DNA of 64,000 nt from Streptomyces sp. BA2 (GTDB lineage: Bacteria > Actinomycetota > Actinomycetes > Streptomycetales > Streptomycetaceae): the NCBI RefSeq assembly GCF_009769735.1, contig NZ_WSRO01000002.1, positions 8,605,001-8,669,000 of the forward strand. The letters run 5' to 3'. Positions within the stretch are counted from its first letter, which is position 1, and each line of letters starts with the position of its first letter. This document shows, piece by piece, positions 37,017 through 45,778 of this stretch. The position numbers and the translations under genes were made by a program. Below the pieces are notes generated by a model. The model saw only the letters and a program-made list of their open reading frames with translations. It was not told where the DNA came from and did not search any database.

Positions 37017-38336
37017 TCAACCCCCGTACGTGGCCTCGGACTCGCCGAGCACCGTGGCGAAGTCCGCGGCGAAACGGGCCGCTTCCGCCACCTCCAGTGT
37101 GGCCGTGGTGATCCGTACGACGGTGGGCGCTGCGATGCGGAAGCGCGAGCCCGCCGCCACCCACCACCCCCGCGAGCGCAGCCCGTTGACCACCGCGGAC
37201 TCGTCCCGCACCGGCACGCACACGTTCAGTCCGCTCGCCCCGTGCGCGGCGAGACCGCGCCGCGCGAGCTCCCCGATGAGCGCCTCGCGCCGCTCGGTGT
37301 ACGCACGCTCGGCCCGCCCCACGAGCGCTCGCGCCGAGGGGTCGGCCATCGTGCGCTCGACCGTCTCCTGCAGCAGGTGACTGACCCACCCCGAAGTGAG
37401 CAGCATCCGCCCCTCGTGCCGGGCCAGCGTGGTCGCGTCGCACGCCAGCGCCGCCCACCGCAGGTCGATGCCCAGGTGCTTGGACACGGTCCGTACCTGC
37501 GCCCAGCGTTCGAGCCCGCCGGCCGCCAGCGAGTACGAAGGCGCCCCCGCGACCTCCGCGTTGTGATCGTCCTCGATGACCAGTACGTCGGGGAAGCCGC
37601 CGAGTGCTTCTAGCAGGGCGTTGCGTCGTGCCTCCGAGAAGCAGCCGCCCATCGGGTTCTGCCCCCGCGGGCTGCACACCACCGCCCTGGCCCCCGCCCG
37701 CAGCGCACCGCGCAGCGCCTCCGGCCTGAGCCCCTCGTCGTCCACCGCGACCGGCACCATGCGCAGGCCCAACGCCGGTACCAGGTCGAGGAGATGGTGG
37801 AAGCCGGGGTCCTCGACGGCCACCGCGTCGCCCGGCTTCAGCTCCGCGGAGAGCAGCCGTGCCATGCAGTCGAGTGCTCCGTGCGCGAAGGTCACCCGGC
37901 TGTCCGGAATCCCGTCCCGCGCGAACCACTCACGGGCCAGCTCCTCAAGTCCCGCACGGCGCGGCGAACCGCGGTGCGAACCACTGACGGGGACCACTCG
38001 CTCGGGCGGCAGAAGGACCGGCAGCAGAGCCGGGTCAGGATGTCCGCCCGCCAGATCACGCACCCCTTGCGGCACCTTCGGCGGCCTGCGCGCCCCGACC
38101 GCCGGGGCCTGCGCGACCACCGTTCCGCCACGCCCCCGCGTCACGACGATCCCGCGCTGCCGGAGCTCCTTGTAGGCCGTCGCCACCGTCCCCGCGCTGA
38201 CTCCGAGCTCGTCGGCGAGCCTCCGCACCGGAGGCAGCGCGTCACCCGGCCCCAAACCGCCTTCGGCCACGGCCTGTTCGACCGACGAGGTAATGCCCTT
38301 GGCGGTCGTGCCACTGATCGCATATTGTGCTGCCAC
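37017..38336 (-). CDS. MocR-type GntR regulator with aminotransferase domain
   Basis: A 439-residue fusion. Residues 1-75 form a GntR winged helix (DALPPVRRLADELGVSAGTV then ATAYKELRQRG). The rest is a fold-type I PLP aminotransferase domain, with VEDPGFHHLLDLVPALGLRM, VCSPRGQNPMGGCFSEARRN and the PLP-lysine region TVSKHLGIDLRWA. In MocR regulators PLP or its adducts act as effector and catalysis is not needed. It is divergent from an MFS exporter gene with direct repeats in the spacer, a typical MocR target layout. Confidence 0.92.
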   Translation of the reverse strand: MAAQYAISGTTAKGITSSVEQAVAEGGLGPGDALPPVRRLADELGVSAGTVATAYKELRQRGIVVTRGRGGTVVAQAPAVGARRPPKVPQGVRDLAGGHPDPALLPVLLPPERVVPVSGSHRGSPRRAGLEELAREWFARDGIPDSRVTFAHGALDCMARLLSAELKPGDAVAVEDPGFHHLLDLVPALGLRMVPVAVDDEGLRPEALRGALRAGARAVVCSPRGQNPMGGCFSEARRNALLEALGGFPDVLVIEDDHNAEVAGAPSYSLAAGGLERWAQVRTVSKHLGIDLRWAALACDATTLARHEGRMLLTSGWVSHLLQETVERTMADPSARALVGRAERAYTERREALIGELARRGLAAHGASGLNVCVPVRDESAVVNGLRSRGWWVAAGSRFRIAAPTVVRITTATLEVAEAARFAADFATVLGESEATYGG

Positions 38337-38347
38337 GTAATCAAGTA

Positions 38348-38404
38348 TGTATCAGTACAAAGAAAACCGTCAAGTCGCAAGCCGCACAAACCAAGTCGCA
38401 AGCC
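38348..38404. promoter_or_regulatory. Probable MocR operator: palindrome and 13-bp direct repeats
   Basis: In the 79-base spacer between the MocR and MFS genes, CAAGTCGCAAGCC occurs at 38371-38383 and again at 38392-38404, a 21-base (two helical turns) period. A palindrome TGTATCAGTACA lies at 38348-38359. MocR proteins characteristically bind direct repeats plus an inverted repeat. The second copy abuts the MFS ribosome site. Confidence 0.65.
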
Positions 38405-38415
38405 AAGGGGGAGTG

Positions 38416-39711
38416 GTGAGCCTCAGTCGTAGGCGGGCCGCGCTGTACGCACGCATACCAGGGGGCCTCGACGGTCGCCGCATGCTCTGGATCGCCCTGA
38501 TCAACAAGGCGGGAACCGGACTGTGGATGGGGGCGGCCGCCCTCTACTTCACCCTGGTCACCGGGCTCTCCGTCGCCGAGGTCGGCGTGCTCATGGGGGT
38601 CTCGGGGGCCGTGGGCATCGCGGGGGCGCCGCTCGCGGGCCACCTCGCCGACCGGTTCCCCGTGACCCGCGTCATCATCGGCGCCCAACTTCAGCAGGCC
38701 ATCGCCCTGTTGGCGTTGCTGACGACGGACAACTTCTCCCTGCTCCTGCTGTACTCCGCCGTGAACAGCCTCGCCGACCGCGGCGCCAACGTCCTCACCA
38801 AGCTGTACGCCGCCCGTATCGCGGGCCCGGAGCGCACCAAGTACCAAGCCGTCCAGCGCACCGTGTCCAACGCAGGCTGGGCCATCGGCGGCCTGGCCGG
38901 CGCGCTTGCCCTCGCCGTCGGCACCACCCACGCCTACCAGGCCCTGCTCGTCGGCAACGTGCTCAGCTTCCTCGTCGCCGCGGTCCTCACCCTGCGCTGC
39001 GCGGAACCGCCTTCCCCGTCCCGGGTGGTCACCGACTCCACGGCGCCCGCGCTCCCCGCCCCGCCGTCGAGCCCGTGGCGCGACCGCCCCTATCTGCTCT
39101 TCACCGCCACCGAGGCGGCGCTCTTCCTCGACGACGCGGTGCTCCAGGTCGGCATGCCCCTGTGGATCGTCCACGCGACGGACGCCCCGCACGGCCTCGC
39201 GCCGCTGCTCATGGTCCTCAACTGCGTGCTCGTCGTCTGCTGCCAGGTCCCGCTGTCCCGCTTCGGGAGCACGCCGGACGGAGCCCGCGCCCTCCTCGTA
39301 CCCCTGGCCGCCTGCTTCGTCGTCGGCTGCGCCGCGATGACCGCCTCCGTGGCCGGCGGCACCTGGCTGGCCGTCACCACCCTGGTGGTCGCGGCGATCG
39401 CCTTCACCTTCGCGGAGATACTGCACGCCATCGCTTCGTGGGAACTCTCCATCGCCCTCGCCCCCGACCAAGCGCAGGGTGCCTACCTCGGCGTACACGG
39501 ACTGTCCTCGTCCGCCCAGCGCAGCGGGGGACCGCTCCTGGTCACCGCCGTGATCGCCGCGGGCCCTCTCGCCTGGCCGCTGCTCGGCGCGGGCGTGATC
39601 GCGACGGTCGCCGCGCAGAGCCATCTCGTACGCAAGAGGCTGCACCGGTCCAGCGGGCCGGAGGGCGCGCCCGGCGTGCTGCGTGAACGCGATCAGCGGC
39701 TCGGGTCATAG
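38416..39711 (+). CDS. MFS transporter
   Basis: A 431-residue membrane protein with about 12 hydrophobic helices in two halves; the loop after helix 2 (GHLADRFPVTRVIIG) is the MFS motif A region. TLRCAEPPSPSRVVTDST starts the central cytoplasmic loop. GTG at 38416 follows AAGGGGGAG and is preferred over an ATG at 38347, which lies inside the operator region. Probably proton-driven efflux or exchange. Control by the divergent MocR regulator suggests a substrate tied to amino-acid or PLP metabolism, but this is inference. Confidence 0.88.
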   Translation: MSLSRRRAALYARIPGGLDGRRMLWIALINKAGTGLWMGAAALYFTLVTGLSVAEVGVLMGVSGAVGIAGAPLAGHLADRFPVTRVIIGAQLQQAIALLALLTTDNFSLLLLYSAVNSLADRGANVLTKLYAARIAGPERTKYQAVQRTVSNAGWAIGGLAGALALAVGTTHAYQALLVGNVLSFLVAAVLTLRCAEPPSPSRVVTDSTAPALPAPPSSPWRDRPYLLFTATEAALFLDDAVLQVGMPLWIVHATDAPHGLAPLLMVLNCVLVVCCQVPLSRFGSTPDGARALLVPLAACFVVGCAAMTASVAGGTWLAVTTLVVAAIAFTFAEILHAIASWELSIALAPDQAQGAYLGVHGLSSSAQRSGGPLLVTAVIAAGPLAWPLLGAGVIATVAAQSHLVRKRLHRSSGPEGAPGVLRERDQRLGS

Positions 39712-39731
39712 CGCGTCCCCGCGTACGACGA

Positions 39732-39767
39732 CGTCCCGCCCGCCGCTTTCGCGTGGCGGGCGGGACG
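39732..39767. terminator. Bidirectional hairpin terminator
   Basis: CGTCCCGCCCGCC (39732-39744) and GGCGGGCGGGACG (39755-39767) form a perfect 13-bp stem with a ten-base loop between the convergent MFS and YncE-like genes. Confidence 0.8.
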
Positions 39768-39801
39768 ATGAGCCGTACTCAGGATGCGCGGAAGCTCGAG
39801 C

Positions 39802-40869
39802 TCAGCGGCCGATGCGGATGCGGTGCGCCTTGTCCTGGCCCTCCGGGCCGGTGCCGGACTTGTCGACGACGAACGCCGTTCCGCCCGTCACCTGCACGTG
39901 GTTGGGGTTGGCGCCGGTGGCCAGGGTCTCGATGACGGCGCCCTTGGCGGGGTCGACGACCGTGACGGTGCCGGGGGTGCGGTTGGCGACCAGGACGTTG
40001 CCCGAACGCCGGTCGGTGGCGACGGACAGGGCGCCCGCGCCGGTCGGCACGGACTTCGTCACGGCGCCCTTTTCGAGGTCGACGACCGAGAGGCCGCCGG
40101 CGGCCTGGTCGGCGGTGTAGGCGGTGCGGCCGTCCTTGGAGAGCGCGATGGAGATCGGGCCGTCACCGGTGGGGATGAGGCGGGGGCTCTCGCTTTTCCG
40201 GGTGATCTCGATGATCCGGTCGCCGTTGAGGTCGGCGGCGTAGACGGCGCCGGACCGCGCGTTCACGGCGAGGCCGGCCGGGCCCGATCCCTCGACCGTG
40301 ACGCGCTTCTTCTCCTTGAAGGTGCGGGTGTCGAAGGCGACGACGGTGCCGTCGCCGAAGCTGCTCGCCCACGCCGTGTTGTGCTTGGCGTCCACGACGA
40401 CCTCGCGGGCGTGGTTCACGCCGGGCAGCGAGACGAGGTGCTTGCCGGTGCGCTGGTCGTAGACGGCGACGGAGTTGTCGCGGGTGTTCGTCGTCCAGAC
40501 GGTGTTGTGCTCGTCGTCGACGGCGACTCCGTAGACGGCCTCGACGGCGCCGGTCCCGGCGTTGGTGACCGGAGGCGTGTAGCTGTCCTTCACCTTCAGC
40601 GTGCGCGGGTCGACCTTCAGCAGGCTTGAGTTGGTGACGGGCGGCCGGCCCACCGCGGAGGTGGCCCACAGCACGTTGTTCCGCTCGGAGTACGCGGACT
40701 GGTAGAGACCCTTCACGAGCGGCGCGGACTCGACGGTCGAGCCGGCCGCTTTGCCGGAGTTCTGGCCGGGCTGCGCGGACGCGGTACCGGTCAGGGCCAG
40801 CGCGCTGCCCGCGGCGAGGGCCACGGCGACTGCGGCGGTACGGCGGATGCGGCAAGTGAGTGAGGTCAT
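39802..40869 (-). CDS. YncE-like secreted YVTN beta-propeller protein, iron-regulated
   Basis: A 355-residue exported protein. The signal peptide MTSLTCRIRRTAAVAVALAA ends near TASAQPGQ. The mature part is a seven-bladed propeller with repeats such as VYGVAVDDEHNTVWTTNTRD, REVVVDAKHNTAWASSFGDG, ISIALSKDGRTAYTADQAAG and LSVATDRRSGNVLVANRTPG. It resembles the YncE family. A near-perfect iron box lies 55 bases upstream of the ATG, so expression should rise when iron is low through DmdR/IdeR release. E. coli yncE is also iron-controlled (by Fur). Its ligand is unknown; YncE binds DNA in vitro. Confidence 0.88.
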   Translation of the reverse strand: MTSLTCRIRRTAAVAVALAAGSALALTGTASAQPGQNSGKAAGSTVESAPLVKGLYQSAYSERNNVLWATSAVGRPPVTNSSLLKVDPRTLKVKDSYTPPVTNAGTGAVEAVYGVAVDDEHNTVWTTNTRDNSVAVYDQRTGKHLVSLPGVNHAREVVVDAKHNTAWASSFGDGTVVAFDTRTFKEKKRVTVEGSGPAGLAVNARSGAVYAADLNGDRIIEITRKSESPRLIPTGDGPISIALSKDGRTAYTADQAAGGLSVVDLEKGAVTKSVPTGAGALSVATDRRSGNVLVANRTPGTVTVVDPAKGAVIETLATGANPNHVQVTGGTAFVVDKSGTGPEGQDKAHRIRIGR

Positions 40870-40924
40870 GCTGCGTCAATCTCCTTGACTGAGGCGCCTC
40901 CGAGAGAGGCGATCACTCGTTAAC

Positions 40925-40943
40925 TTAGCTTAGGCTAACCTAA
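40925..40943. promoter_or_regulatory. Iron box (DmdR/IdeR operator)
   Basis: TTAGCTTAGGCTAACCTAA matches the actinobacterial consensus TTAGGTTAGGCTAACCTAA at 18 of 19 positions and is nearly palindromic. It lies between the YncE-like gene and the divergent aminopeptidase gene, nearer the former. Confidence 0.88.
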
Positions 40944-41080
40944 GTCACATGCCTCTCATTGTGTGGCGCCCACCACATCCGACCCTATGTCCCCTAGGGG
41001 GCCCGAGGGGGTAAACCCCCATCTCCATAGGCCAGTTGGGAGGATGTGGCGGCCGTACGAGATCGGCGAGGCTCTTCCCC

Positions 41081-42583
41081 ATGACGAAGATCAAGCGAAA
41101 CGCAGCCCTGCTCGCCGCCTCCGCCGCCGTCCTCAGCCTCACCGCACCGCTGGCCGCGACGGCCTCGACTCCCTCCACCCCCAACGCTCCTTCCGCCGCC
41201 GCGCCCCTGGACTGGAAGCCGTGCGAGGGCGGCGTCACCGACGCCCGACAGGAGTGCGCGACCGTCAACGTCCCGATGGACTACGCCGACCCCACGGGCA
41301 AACAGATCGGCATCGCCGTCTCCCGCATCCCCAGCGAGAACCCCGAGGCACGCCGCGGCGCCCTGCTCCTGATCCCCGGCGGGCCCGGCGGCGTCGGCCG
41401 CGACACCCCTTCGGGCAAGGGTCAGAAGCTGCCGCAAGCGGTCCGGGACGCGTACGACCTGATCGGCTTCGACCCCCGCGGCCTCGGCCGCTCCACCCCG
41501 GTCAGCTGCGGCCTCGAACGCGCCGACCTCGCCGCGTCGAGACTGCGCCCCTGGCCCGGCCCCGACGGCTCCATCGGCGGGAACATGACCGCCGCGCAGC
41601 GCGTCTCGGATGCCTGCGCACGCAACGGCGGTGACCTCATCCGCCACATCAGCACCGCCAACGAGGCCCGGGACATCGACCGCATCCGGGCGGCGCTCGG
41701 CGAGCGGAAGGTCTCCGCATGGGGCGTCTCGTACGGCACGTACGTAGGGGCGGTCTACAGCCAGCTCTTCCCGCACCGCACCGACCGCGTCGTCCTCGAC
41801 AGCAACGACGACCCCGACCCCGAGCGGGTCTCCCGCGCCTGGCTCGCCGGGCACGAGCAGGGAGTCGAGGACACCTTCCCCGAGTTCGCCAAGTGGGCCT
41901 CGGCGCCCGGCAATCCGCATCGCCTGGCCCGGACGGCGGCCGAAGTGCGCCCGCTCTTCCTGCGCCTGGCCGCCGAACTCGACCGCGAGCCGATCCCGTG
42001 GCCCAAGGCCAACCCCGAGGAGCTCAACGGCAACGTCCTGCGGCAAGCACTCCTGAACTCGCTCGACGACCCCGACGACTTCGACGACCTCGCGGAGCTG
42101 ATCCGTGCCGCCCGGAAGGGCACGGTCCCGCCCGCGCCACAGGCACCCTCGGAACCGGAGCTGCAGAAGGCCGTCGCGGTCGGCACCGCGGTCCTCTGCA
42201 ACGACATCGAGTGGCCAAAGCCGGCAGACGCGTACGCGAAGGAGGTGGCCGAGAGCCGGGCCAAGTACCCCCTCACCGCGGGGATGCCGCGCAATGCCAT
42301 GCCGTGCGCCGCCTGGCCGTACCGGTCGAAGGAGGCCCCGGTACGGATCACCGGCAGCGGCCCGTCCAACATCCTCCTCATCCAGAACGAGCGCGACCCG
42401 GCGACCCCGCTCAGCGGCGCGCTCAACCTCCGCAAGGCCCTGGGCAAGCGGGCCACGATGGTCACGGTGAACGCGACCGGCCACGACGCCTACCTCGCCA
42501 ACGGCAACGAGTGCGGCGACCGGACCGTCTCCCGCTACCTGGCGACGGGGGAGCGGCCGGGGCGGGACACTTACTGCGGCTAG
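41081..42583 (+). CDS. Secreted alpha/beta hydrolase, tripeptidyl aminopeptidase type
   Basis: A 500-residue exported serine hydrolase of the SlpD/TAP family, which removes tripeptides or dipeptides from protein N-termini. The signal peptide is MTKIKRNAALLAASAAVLSL with cleavage after ALA-like residues. The nucleophile elbow is SAWGVSYGTYVGAVYSQL (GxSxG, Ser in GVSYG); RTDRVVLDSNDDPDP follows; the C-terminal TAP-like domain has LLIQNERDPATPLSGAL (Asp) and NATGHDAYLANGNEC (His). ATG at 41081 has only a weak GAGG site. A nearby iron box faces the other gene, so coregulation is uncertain. Confidence 0.9.
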   Translation: MTKIKRNAALLAASAAVLSLTAPLAATASTPSTPNAPSAAAPLDWKPCEGGVTDARQECATVNVPMDYADPTGKQIGIAVSRIPSENPEARRGALLLIPGGPGGVGRDTPSGKGQKLPQAVRDAYDLIGFDPRGLGRSTPVSCGLERADLAASRLRPWPGPDGSIGGNMTAAQRVSDACARNGGDLIRHISTANEARDIDRIRAALGERKVSAWGVSYGTYVGAVYSQLFPHRTDRVVLDSNDDPDPERVSRAWLAGHEQGVEDTFPEFAKWASAPGNPHRLARTAAEVRPLFLRLAAELDREPIPWPKANPEELNGNVLRQALLNSLDDPDDFDDLAELIRAARKGTVPPAPQAPSEPELQKAVAVGTAVLCNDIEWPKPADAYAKEVAESRAKYPLTAGMPRNAMPCAAWPYRSKEAPVRITGSGPSNILLIQNERDPATPLSGALNLRKALGKRATMVTVNATGHDAYLANGNECGDRTVSRYLATGERPGRDTYCG

Positions 42584-42595
42584 GCCGGACACCAA

Positions 42596-42946
42596 GTGAG
42601 GGTGGTCGTCCGGGAGTCGATAGCCTCTCCGGACGACCACCGAGCGACGACCTGCGAGCGAGCCGTGCTGTTCAGCGAGCTCGGCAACGAGATCGCCGAC
42701 CGGGGCTGGGCGCGATTCCCCGCGTACGAACCGGAAGAGCGCCGCCGGCTGGTCGACGTCGCGCACCGCCTCACCGCTCGCTGGGCAGTGCAGGTGTTCG
42801 TCGAGGCCGAGGACGAGTGCGCCCTGAGACTGTTCCTGGCCGGGCACGGGGGCGGCGGCGCTGTGTCGCCCGCCCCTCAGGCCAGCAGCTCCGCGGTGTC
42901 CAGGAACGGTCTGCCGCGCTCCTCCGCGCCGAAATCGAGCACATAG
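42596..42946 (+). CDS. Hypothetical protein, 3' end overlapping a convergent gene
   Basis: A 116-residue frame beginning at GTG 42596, 12 bases after the aminopeptidase stop. The first 90 residues (RAVLFSELGNEIADRGWARF, RRRLVDVAHRLTARWAVQVF) look like a genuine helical protein with GC-rich third positions. The last 25 (Ser/Pro-rich) overlap the end of the phosphotransferase gene on the other strand by 70 bases and look like antisense. Either the true gene was longer and truncated here, or it reads into the neighbour. No domain is recognised. Confidence 0.45.
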   Translation: MRVVVRESIASPDDHRATTCERAVLFSELGNEIADRGWARFPAYEPEERRRLVDVAHRLTARWAVQVFVEAEDECALRLFLAGHGGGGAVSPAPQASSSAVSRNGLPRSSAPKSST

Positions 42947-43824
42947 AGACCGGTGGACACCCGTTCCAGGTAACCCCACTCCCAGATCGCCCGCTCGTCC
43001 GACCCGGTCCGGTCCGCGAGCAGCGCGCAGTACGAGCGGATCAGACCGCGCGCCGCAGCTCTGTCCCGGCCCCTCAACTCGGCGCACCAGTCGCGCAGTA
43101 CGACCCCCAAGTCGTACGCGGGATCGGCGAGGAACGAGTCGGGGTCCACGAAGACGAAACCGGCCTCGGCCCCGGCCCGAGGCGCGGTGACCCGCAGCGC
43201 GTTGCCGGGATGCGGGTCGCCGTGCACGACGACGCAACGGCCGGGATCGAAGGCGGCGGCGCGATGTTCGGCGTACGTCAGCGCCCTGGTCACCACCCGC
43301 TCCGAGCAGGGCCGCCCGAGGCTCTCCCACAGCCGCTCGACCATCTCGCCCAGGGCGCGGGCCTTCTCCTGGGCGGGGTCGGCGGTCAGTACTGCGGCGC
43401 GCGGCACCCGCCAGGCGCTCCGGAGCATGGCGCACAGCGTCTCCATCTGCTGCCGAGGAGCGAGGCCGAGCCGGTCCATCGACGGCCCGAGCGCTTCCAG
43501 GAGCATCGCGCGCCGGCCGAGATCGTGGGCGAGGAGCCTCGCGTACCCCCGCCCCTCCGCGAGGCGCAGGACCCGCACCTGACTCGTGAAGTCCGGTGCG
43601 GGCAGGGAGACTTTGAGCACCGCGCCCCGGCCGTCGCGGGCCCGGACCCGCGCCACGTAGGAGGCGCTTCCGCCGGGCAGCGGCGCCCCGATCCCGATCG
43701 ACCAGCGCCGCTCCAGGTCATGGAGGAGGCCTGGCAGCTCGTCCAGCCACCGGCGGCCGGGGGCCCCAAGGCTGTGGGCCTTCTGGCGTACGAGGGGCTG
43801 GACTTCGGCGGCGGGCTCGGTCAC
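42877..43824 (-). CDS. Aminoglycoside/choline-kinase-like phosphotransferase
   Basis: A 315-residue APH-fold kinase. Nucleotide loop near SIGIGAPLPGGSASYVARV and the strand-3 Lys in GAVLKVSL; Brenner motif CVVVHGDPHPGNAL, with the DFG-equivalent GFVFVDPDSFLADPAYDLGV. All catalytic residues appear intact. The start is taken as GTG at 43824, 26 bases after the aldo/keto reductase stop, because the homology begins there; the ribosome site is weak, so translational coupling is possible. Substrate is unknown: a sugar or an antibiotic are both possible. It is last in the leftward regulator-kinase-reductase operon. Confidence 0.85.
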   Translation of the reverse strand: MTEPAAEVQPLVRQKAHSLGAPGRRWLDELPGLLHDLERRWSIGIGAPLPGGSASYVARVRARDGRGAVLKVSLPAPDFTSQVRVLRLAEGRGYARLLAHDLGRRAMLLEALGPSMDRLGLAPRQQMETLCAMLRSAWRVPRAAVLTADPAQEKARALGEMVERLWESLGRPCSERVVTRALTYAEHRAAAFDPGRCVVVHGDPHPGNALRVTAPRAGAEAGFVFVDPDSFLADPAYDLGVVLRDWCAELRGRDRAAARGLIRSYCALLADRTGSDERAIWEWGYLERVSTGLYVLDFGAEERGRPFLDTAELLA

Positions 43825-43850
43825 GGCGTCGATTATGGCCGCCGGGGCGC

Positions 43851-44795
43851 TTAGGGCAACGGGCCGCCCCGGGCCGTGGTCCACAGGTCGTACCACTCCT
43901 CGTGGGTGAGTTCGGGTTCGCGGTGCACTGCGTCCCGGCAGGCGAGGATGCGGTCCGGGCGGCTGGTGCCGATGACGGGGGCTATCCGCGCCGGATGCCG
44001 CTGGAGCCACCACAGGAGGATCGTCTCCGGGGTCGTCCGCTTGCGGGTGGCGAGCTCGGTGACGAGGCGTGCGGTAGGGGTCTCGCCGCCGCCGGTGAAG
44101 CGGCCGCGGGCGAGGGCTCCCCATGCCTGCAGTTGGATGCCGTTGGCCGTGCAGTACTCGAGTGTCCCGTGCGGGAAGCCGCTGGCGGCGGCGGAAGGCG
44201 TGTTCACTAGTACGCCCGCCTCGACCCAGTCGCGGCTCTCCAGGCTCATCTCCAGCTGGTTGGCGACCAGCGGTACGTCGAGATGCGCCCGCAGGTGCGC
44301 GATCTGGGCGGCGCTCATGTTCGACACGCCGAACCGGCGCACCAGGCCCTGTCCGTGGAGGGAGGACAGGGCTTTCGCGATCTCCTCCGGGCCCGTCAGC
44401 GGATCGGGGCGGTGCAGGAGCAGTACGTCGATCACGTCGGTCCGCAGCCGGGTGAGGCTCTCCTCGACGCGCTGGACGATGGTCGGTCCCCGCAGGTCGT
44501 ACAGGCCGGGCCGGACGCCGTCGGTGAGGCGGATGCCGCACTTGGTCTGCAGGACGATGCGCTCGCGCAGCCCGGACGCCCTGGACAGGACCTCGCCGAA
44601 GACCGACTCGGACTTGCCGTGCCGGTAGATGTCGGCCTGGTCGAACACCGTGATGCCGGCCTCGAGGGCGGCTTCCACGGCGGCCTCGGCCGCCGCGATG
44701 TCCGCGGCGGCGTACGGCGTGGTGTCCCAGGTGCCGCCGAGTCCCATGCACCCGTACAGCACTTGACCGGGGCGCACGTCGGTCCGCGATGCCAT
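43851..44795 (-). CDS. Aldo/keto reductase
   Basis: A 314-residue TIM-barrel oxidoreductase of the AKR11/12-like group. Catalytic Asp and Tyr in GITVFDQADIYRHGKSESVF, Lys in IVLQTKCGIRL, His in DVLLLHRPDPL. The C-terminal cofactor part reads LLWWLQRHPARIAPVIGTSR. ATG at 44795 with GGAGGAAG six bases upstream. Located 65 bases after the PfkB gene, on the same strand, in an operon starting at the LacI regulator. With the kinase it suggests a sugar or sugar-acid substrate. Confidence 0.9.
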   Translation of the reverse strand: MASRTDVRPGQVLYGCMGLGGTWDTTPYAAADIAAAEAAVEAALEAGITVFDQADIYRHGKSESVFGEVLSRASGLRERIVLQTKCGIRLTDGVRPGLYDLRGPTIVQRVEESLTRLRTDVIDVLLLHRPDPLTGPEEIAKALSSLHGQGLVRRFGVSNMSAAQIAHLRAHLDVPLVANQLEMSLESRDWVEAGVLVNTPSAAASGFPHGTLEYCTANGIQLQAWGALARGRFTGGGETPTARLVTELATRKRTTPETILLWWLQRHPARIAPVIGTSRPDRILACRDAVHREPELTHEEWYDLWTTARGGPLP

Positions 44796-44860
44796 GTCTC
44801 TTCCTCCGTGTCGCTCCGTGTTGCTCTGCGTCGCCGCGTGGTGGACCCGGCCATCGTCGC

Positions 44861-45775
44861 TCAGGCCCGCGGTGGCGCGGCGGCCAGGGTGAGGAGTTGG
44901 TCCCTGCTGATGACGTCGGTGCGCGTGGCCGGGACGGTGCAGGCGTACGCGCCGGCGATCGCGCCGTAGCGGGCGCAGCGCAGGGGTGGCTCGCCGGCCA
45001 GCAGTCCGAAGAGGTAGGCAGAGGCGAAGGCGTCACCGGCGCCGTTCGAGTCCACCACCGGCGCGGGAGGCGTGATGGCCGGTACGTGGGTCAGTTCGCC
45101 GTCGACGAGGAGGTGGGCTCCCTCGGCCCCTGCCGTCGCGACGACCGCCTTGGCCCTGCCCCGCGCGGCGATCTGACGCATGGTCCTCTCCGGGTCGGTC
45201 AGGGCGGCGGTGGACAGGAAGACGAGGTCGGCTTCGTACGCGAAGGCCTCGTGGTAGGGCTCGGCCCCGTCCCAGTTGTGCAGGTCGGTCGAGACGCTGA
45301 CGCCAGCCGCGCGCAGCGTGGGCAGGGCGTGGGCGCAGGGATGGGTGAGCGAGACGTGGGCGTGCCGGCTCACCGCGGCGAGGGCTTCGACCGCCGCCGC
45401 GGGCAGTCGGTCCGGGCCCTGCGAACGGCTGTTGTCGTACAGCGAGAGGCGCCGCCCGTCGGGGCCGACCAGGTTCACCGCGCGCTTGGTGCCGCAGCGC
45501 TGGAGCGCTTCGGTGAAGGGGATGCCGCGCTCGCGGTGCAGCGCGCGGACCAGGTCGCCCTCGTGGTCGTCGCCGATGAGGTCGATGTGATGGGTGCGCA
45601 GCCCCAGGGCCCGCACCCCCATCGCGACGAAGTCGCCGGTCTGCCCGGCGCGCACGTCGATCGCGGGCACCATGTAACTGTCGGCGTAGGGGAGCGGCAG
45701 CTCGGGAACGTACACGATCGAGTCCACCCCGGCGCCGCCGAGCACCAGGACGTCGATCTCGGTCTCCGTGGGCAC
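44861..45775 (-). CDS. PfkB family carbohydrate kinase
   Basis: A 304-residue ribokinase-like sugar or nucleoside kinase. N-terminal VLVLGGAGVDSIVYVPELPL; the C-terminal signature VDSNGAGDAFASAYLFGLLA contains the GAGD motif with the catalytic Asp; VVATAGAEGAHLLVDGEL precedes. GTG at 45775 begins three bases after the LacI regulator stop, so the pair is translationally coupled. This tie to the regulator means the kinase is probably in the same sugar regulon, although no kinase is needed for maltose itself. Confidence 0.9.
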   Translation of the reverse strand: MPTETEIDVLVLGGAGVDSIVYVPELPLPYADSYMVPAIDVRAGQTGDFVAMGVRALGLRTHHIDLIGDDHEGDLVRALHRERGIPFTEALQRCGTKRAVNLVGPDGRRLSLYDNSRSQGPDRLPAAAVEALAAVSRHAHVSLTHPCAHALPTLRAAGVSVSTDLHNWDGAEPYHEAFAYEADLVFLSTAALTDPERTMRQIAARGRAKAVVATAGAEGAHLLVDGELTHVPAITPPAPVVDSNGAGDAFASAYLFGLLAGEPPLRCARYGAIAGAYACTVPATRTDVISRDQLLTLAAAPPRA

Positions 45776-45778
45776 GGC

